Of a stretch of DNA of 64,000 nucleotides, positions 61,180 to 64,000 are shown in pieces (position 1 is the first letter of the stretch; each line of letters opens with the position of its first letter). The translations under genes and the position numbers were made by a program. Below the pieces are notes generated by a model. That model had not been told where the DNA came from. It searched no databases and saw only the letters and a program-made list of their open reading frames with translations. Origin of the DNA: Achromobacter sp. Root83 (lineage in GTDB: Bacteria > Pseudomonadota > Gammaproteobacteria > Burkholderiales > Burkholderiaceae_B); assembly GCF_001428845.1 (NCBI RefSeq), contig NZ_LMIU01000012.1, positions 4,857 through 68,856 on the forward strand. The letters run 5' to 3'.

Positions 61180-62511
61180 TTAGCTGGGATCCAGCTTGCC
61201 GGGCGGGGTGTTCGGATGCGCGGCGCACGACTGGTTGAACGCCTGCACCATCTTCAGGATGGGACCGAGCACCCAGGTGTTGAAGATGAGGATGTCGCTT
61301 TCTTCCTTGGGATCCTGCTTCAGGTTGAACAGGTAGGGGGACTCCAGTTTTCCCTTGCCCTCGTTGACCTCGGGTTCCCAATAGAAGTGCAGCTTCCAGT
61401 CGCGCCATTTGACGGCGCGCAGATCGTTCTTGATGTAGAACAGGAAGCCTTCGCGCCGCGATGCCGGGCTGGCTCCCGTGAAGAAATCGGTCTGGTCGAT
61501 GCCGTCGATGGGCCTGTCCTGCGGGATGGCCGCGCCGCCGATGCGCGACAGCGTGGTGTACAGGTCGGTGACGTGGACCATCTCGTTGGATACCTGGCCC
61601 GGCTGCACGCGGCCGGGCCAGCGGATGATGAAGGGCACGCGCAGGCTGCCTTCCATGGCGGTGTGGTAGGTGCCGCTCCACGGGCCGGCGGTGCCGCGGT
61701 AGGGCTTGCGGTATTCCGGGCCGTTGTCGCTGCAGAAGATGAAGACCGTGTCGTCGCGCAGGTTCAGTTCGTCCACGGCCTGCGCGATCTGGCCCACCCG
61801 GTGATCCATTTCAACCATGGAATCCGCGAAGTCCCCGGCGCCCGTGCGGGCGGCGAAGTCGGGGTGCGGCAGGGTGGGGAAGTGCAGGTGCACCAGCGGC
61901 AGGTACAGGAAGAAGGGGCGGCTCGCCTCGGCGTGCTTGCGCATGAAGCCGATGGACCTGTCCACCAGTTCGGCGTCGATGCCGCGGCGGGTGTCCAGGT
62001 CGTAGACCTTGACGTTTTCCGACGGGGTGCCCGCCTGGCCCTGCATGATGTGGGGAATGTCGGCCACCGACGGATCGAAGCCGATCGACGCCGTGAACTG
62101 GCTTTCGTCGGTGGTGCGCGGGATGCCGTACCACTCGTCGAAGCCACGGTCGGACGGATAGCGGCCCGGGACGTCGCCCAGATGCCACTTGCCATAGTGC
62201 GCGGTGGCATAGCCTTGGCCCGACAGTTGCTGCGCGAGCGTGATTTCTTCGCGCGTGAGGCCCTGCGGCAGGCCGGGCGGCACGGATTGCAGGCAGCCGG
62301 TGCGGATGGGGTGGCGGCCGCTCATCAGCGCGGAGCGCGTCGGCACGCAGTCGCTTTCCACGTTGAAGTTCTGCAGCAGCAGGCCTTCCGTGGCAAGCCG
62401 GTCGATGTGCGGGGTGGGCGCGCCGCGCAAGGCGCCGCCGCCATAGCAGCCAAGCTCGCCCCAGCCCAGGTTGTCGGCCACGATCAATACGATATTCGGC
62501 TTTTTTGCCAT
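61180..62511 (-). CDS. Arylsulfatase-type sulfatase
   Basis: A 443-aa sulfatase, start at ATG 62511 (MAKKPNIVLIVADNLGWGEL). The maturation motif is CVPTRSALMSGR with Cys55 as the formylglycine precursor. Metal ligands include Asp13-Asn14 (VADNLGWGE) and the DNGPEY segment (FCSDNGPEYRKPYRG). No signal peptide is visible, so it is predicted to be cytoplasmic. It hydrolyses a sulfate (or phosphonate) ester. Divergent LysR and downstream Bug genes form a small catabolic unit. No maturase gene is in view. Confidence 0.9.
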   Translation of the reverse strand: MAKKPNIVLIVADNLGWGELGCYGGGALRGAPTPHIDRLATEGLLLQNFNVESDCVPTRSALMSGRHPIRTGCLQSVPPGLPQGLTREEITLAQQLSGQGYATAHYGKWHLGDVPGRYPSDRGFDEWYGIPRTTDESQFTASIGFDPSVADIPHIMQGQAGTPSENVKVYDLDTRRGIDAELVDRSIGFMRKHAEASRPFFLYLPLVHLHFPTLPHPDFAARTGAGDFADSMVEMDHRVGQIAQAVDELNLRDDTVFIFCSDNGPEYRKPYRGTAGPWSGTYHTAMEGSLRVPFIIRWPGRVQPGQVSNEMVHVTDLYTTLSRIGGAAIPQDRPIDGIDQTDFFTGASPASRREGFLFYIKNDLRAVKWRDWKLHFYWEPEVNEGKGKLESPYLFNLKQDPKEESDILIFNTWVLGPILKMVQAFNQSCAAHPNTPPGKLDPS

Positions 62512-62611
62512 TGCGCTGCGCCTCTCGGGATGCTCGGGTAGATCCCAGGATTCTAGGAGTGGGCGCCGACCGTAATATTCCTGAAGTTGAGTATTTAGAT
62601 AAATATTGGTT

Positions 62612-63511
62612 ATGAATCTGTCGTTGCGGGACATCGAGTACTTCCTGGCCGCCGTCGAGCACGGCAATCTGGATCGCGCCGCCGTGGACTGCGGCGTCAG
62701 CCAACCCGCGCTGTCCAAGTCGCTGCAGCGGCTGGAGGCCGACACCGGGCTTGCGCTGCTGGACCGAAGCGGCCGCGGATTGCGCCTGACCTCGGCGGGC
62801 ATGGTGTTCCTGGAACACGCGAAGAAACTCTGGGCCGAGTACCTGGACGCCGTCCGGCACGCGATGGAGTTGCGGGTGGGGGAAGCGGGGCTGCTGCGCG
62901 TCGGCGCAACGGGAGCCACCGTGGACAGCATCGTGATGCCCGCGCTGCGGCTGCTCTTGCCGCGCCGGCCGGCGCTGCGCATCCAGTTGACGCAGGGGCT
63001 GTCGGACGACCTGAACGAGCAGGTCGCCGGCGGCAAGCTGGACCTGGCCGTCACCCCCATCTACGCCGACGTGCCAGCGGCACTGCACCAGGAGCCGATC
63101 CTCGAAGACAAGCTGTGCGTGGCCGCCAGCCGCAACCATGCGCTGGCCGCCCGCCGGAAACTGTCGCTGCGCGATCTGCAAGGCCAGCGATGGATCCTGC
63201 CCAAGCCCACGGCCATCGCCCGCAAAGCGCTGGATGCCTGCTACGCCGAGGCGGGCCTGAGCCTGCCGGCCGCCGCGCTGGAAGTCGAGCATTTTTCGAA
63301 GGGTACGCTCGAGCTCCTGGCCCATTCCGATCTGCTGGCGATCGTTCCGCAGAGCGCGCTGGCCACCGATCGGGATATCGCCGTGCTGCCGCTTGCGCTG
63401 GGCAAACCGCTGCAGCGCCGTATCGCGCTGATCTCCCGCCATGCCACGACCTGGTCGCCGTTGATGACGGAGTTCCGCGCCGCCATCCTGGACAGCGCCA
63501 GGCAGGCCTGA
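62612..63511 (+). CDS. LysR-family transcriptional regulator
   Basis: A 299-aa regulator, start ATG 62612 (MNLSLRDIEYFLAAVEHGNL). Helix-turn-helix: RAAVDCGVSQPALSKSLQRL. The effector domain runs from about residue 88. It is divergent from the sulfatase gene with 100 bp of AT-rich promoter between them, so it most likely controls sulfatase and Bug expression, perhaps in response to sulfate limitation or to the substrate. Confidence 0.9.
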   Translation: MNLSLRDIEYFLAAVEHGNLDRAAVDCGVSQPALSKSLQRLEADTGLALLDRSGRGLRLTSAGMVFLEHAKKLWAEYLDAVRHAMELRVGEAGLLRVGATGATVDSIVMPALRLLLPRRPALRIQLTQGLSDDLNEQVAGGKLDLAVTPIYADVPAALHQEPILEDKLCVAASRNHALAARRKLSLRDLQGQRWILPKPTAIARKALDACYAEAGLSLPAAALEVEHFSKGTLELLAHSDLLAIVPQSALATDRDIAVLPLALGKPLQRRIALISRHATTWSPLMTEFRAAILDSARQA

Positions 63512-63517
63512 GTGCCT

Positions 63518-63540
63518 GGCCCGAATTGCGGGCCCGCTTT
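63518..63540 (+). terminator. Weak terminator after LysR
   Basis: The 6-bp stem GGCCCG/CGGGCC with a 5-nt loop is followed by CGCTTTT, eight bases after the stop. Confidence 0.5.
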
Positions 63541-63772
63541 TCGCTAGGGGAATTCCCTAGCCGCCGTTAAGCCCCGCCAGACGCATATCCAGCCCCGGCA
63601 AGGCTTTGCAGGATGATTCTAATAAAGGCAACGGTTTTTTAAAAATATTGATATGGTTGGAAACCTCCCCGCTATCTAGAATTCGCCGCAATCGGCCTGT
63701 GCTGTCAGACGGGACGATTTTCGGGATCACGGCCAGGCACCGCACCGGGCCGGTACTAGACAAGGGGAATCA

Positions 63773-64000
63773 ATGCTTTCGTACACATTGCGACGGCTGC
63801 TCATGACGCTGCCCGTCATGCTGTTCGTTGCGCTGTTCGTGTTCGGCCTGCTGGACCTGGCGCCGGGCGATCCGGCCGCGTTGCTGGCCGGCGAGGACGC
63901 CACGCCGCAGGACATCGCGCGCATCCGCGCGACGCTGGGCCTGGACCAGCCCTTCCTGCTTCGCTTCGGCGAATGGGGCTGGAACGTGCTGCACGGCGAC
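63773..64000 (+). CDS. Peptide ABC transporter permease (DppB type), 5' part
   Basis: The first 76 codons before the window edge read MLSYTLRRLLMTLPVMLFVA, then LDLAPGDPAALLAGEDATPQ and LGLDQPFLLRFGEW. These are the N-terminal helix and conserved periplasmic loop of DppB/OppB permeases. AAGGGGA stands before the ATG. A second dipeptide-type importer evidently begins here, upstream of the edge; its binding-protein gene is not seen in front. Confidence 0.9.
   Translation, partial: MLSYTLRRLLMTLPVMLFVALFVFGLLDLAPGDPAALLAGEDATPQDIARIRATLGLDQPFLLRFGEWGWNVLHGD

Overview
The window is 64 kb of GC-rich chromosomal DNA that looks like a beta-proteobacterium of the Alcaligenaceae (Bordetella or Achromobacter type). 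Reasons: four separate Bug/TctC-type solute receptors without cognate membrane genes, many LysR regulators beside small catabolic clusters, the gene order qor-tpiA-secG-tRNA-Leu, and a pertactin-like autotransporter. The species is an inference; no rRNA or other decisive marker is present.

Layout. Positions 1-4200 hold a decaying RHS polymorphic-toxin locus: displaced 3' ends of rhs core genes, each followed by a different, lower-GC toxin tip and an immunity gene overlapping its stop codon. Three modules can be seen. Two carry tandem duplications (64 bp frameshifting, 93 bp in frame) exactly at the conserved core/tip junction, and the third is broken. At 4319-4629 (minus strand) is a tRNA-Leu(UAA) gene split at U34/A35 by a 224-nt group I self-splicing intron, probably the most striking element of the window. 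TPR and RDD-family proteins follow, then a LysR / CoA-transferase / Bug receptor / HMG-CoA-lyase-like cluster (7.6-11.9 kb), a universal stress protein, tRNA-Ser(UGA), qor, tpiA, secG, tRNA-Leu(GAG), and a 1091-residue autotransporter.

From 20 to 33 kb a Bug receptor with a GntR regulator is followed by a ten-gene minus-strand cluster: FAD amine/amino-acid oxidoreductase, RidA, M81 peptidase, a complete dipeptide-type ABC importer, an N-acyl-D-amino-acid deacylase and an XRE-cupin regulator. The genes suggest import and breakdown of N-acyl or D-amino-acid-containing peptides, with RidA clearing the imine products. From 33 to 42 kb are a MarR regulator divergent from an FAD monooxygenase/DUF3237/Bug set (with a palindromic operator between them), a LysR gene remnant, a nitroreductase, a VOC protein, and a LysR/AtuA-DUF4387 pair.

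From 42 to 53 kb are envelope and periplasmic proteins (LprI-like, META/DUF4377 lipoprotein, CopD-like, penicillin acylase, DUF4148), a LuxR-type and an AraC regulator, and two SDR enzymes. Positions 53.2-58.8 kb hold a solute-binding protein / histidine kinase / response regulator operon divergent from a CitMHS citrate transporter and a PhaB-like reductase. The end of the window has a RelE/HTH toxin-antitoxin pair with a palindromic operator, a LysR/sulfatase/Bug set, and the start of another peptide ABC permease cut by the window edge.
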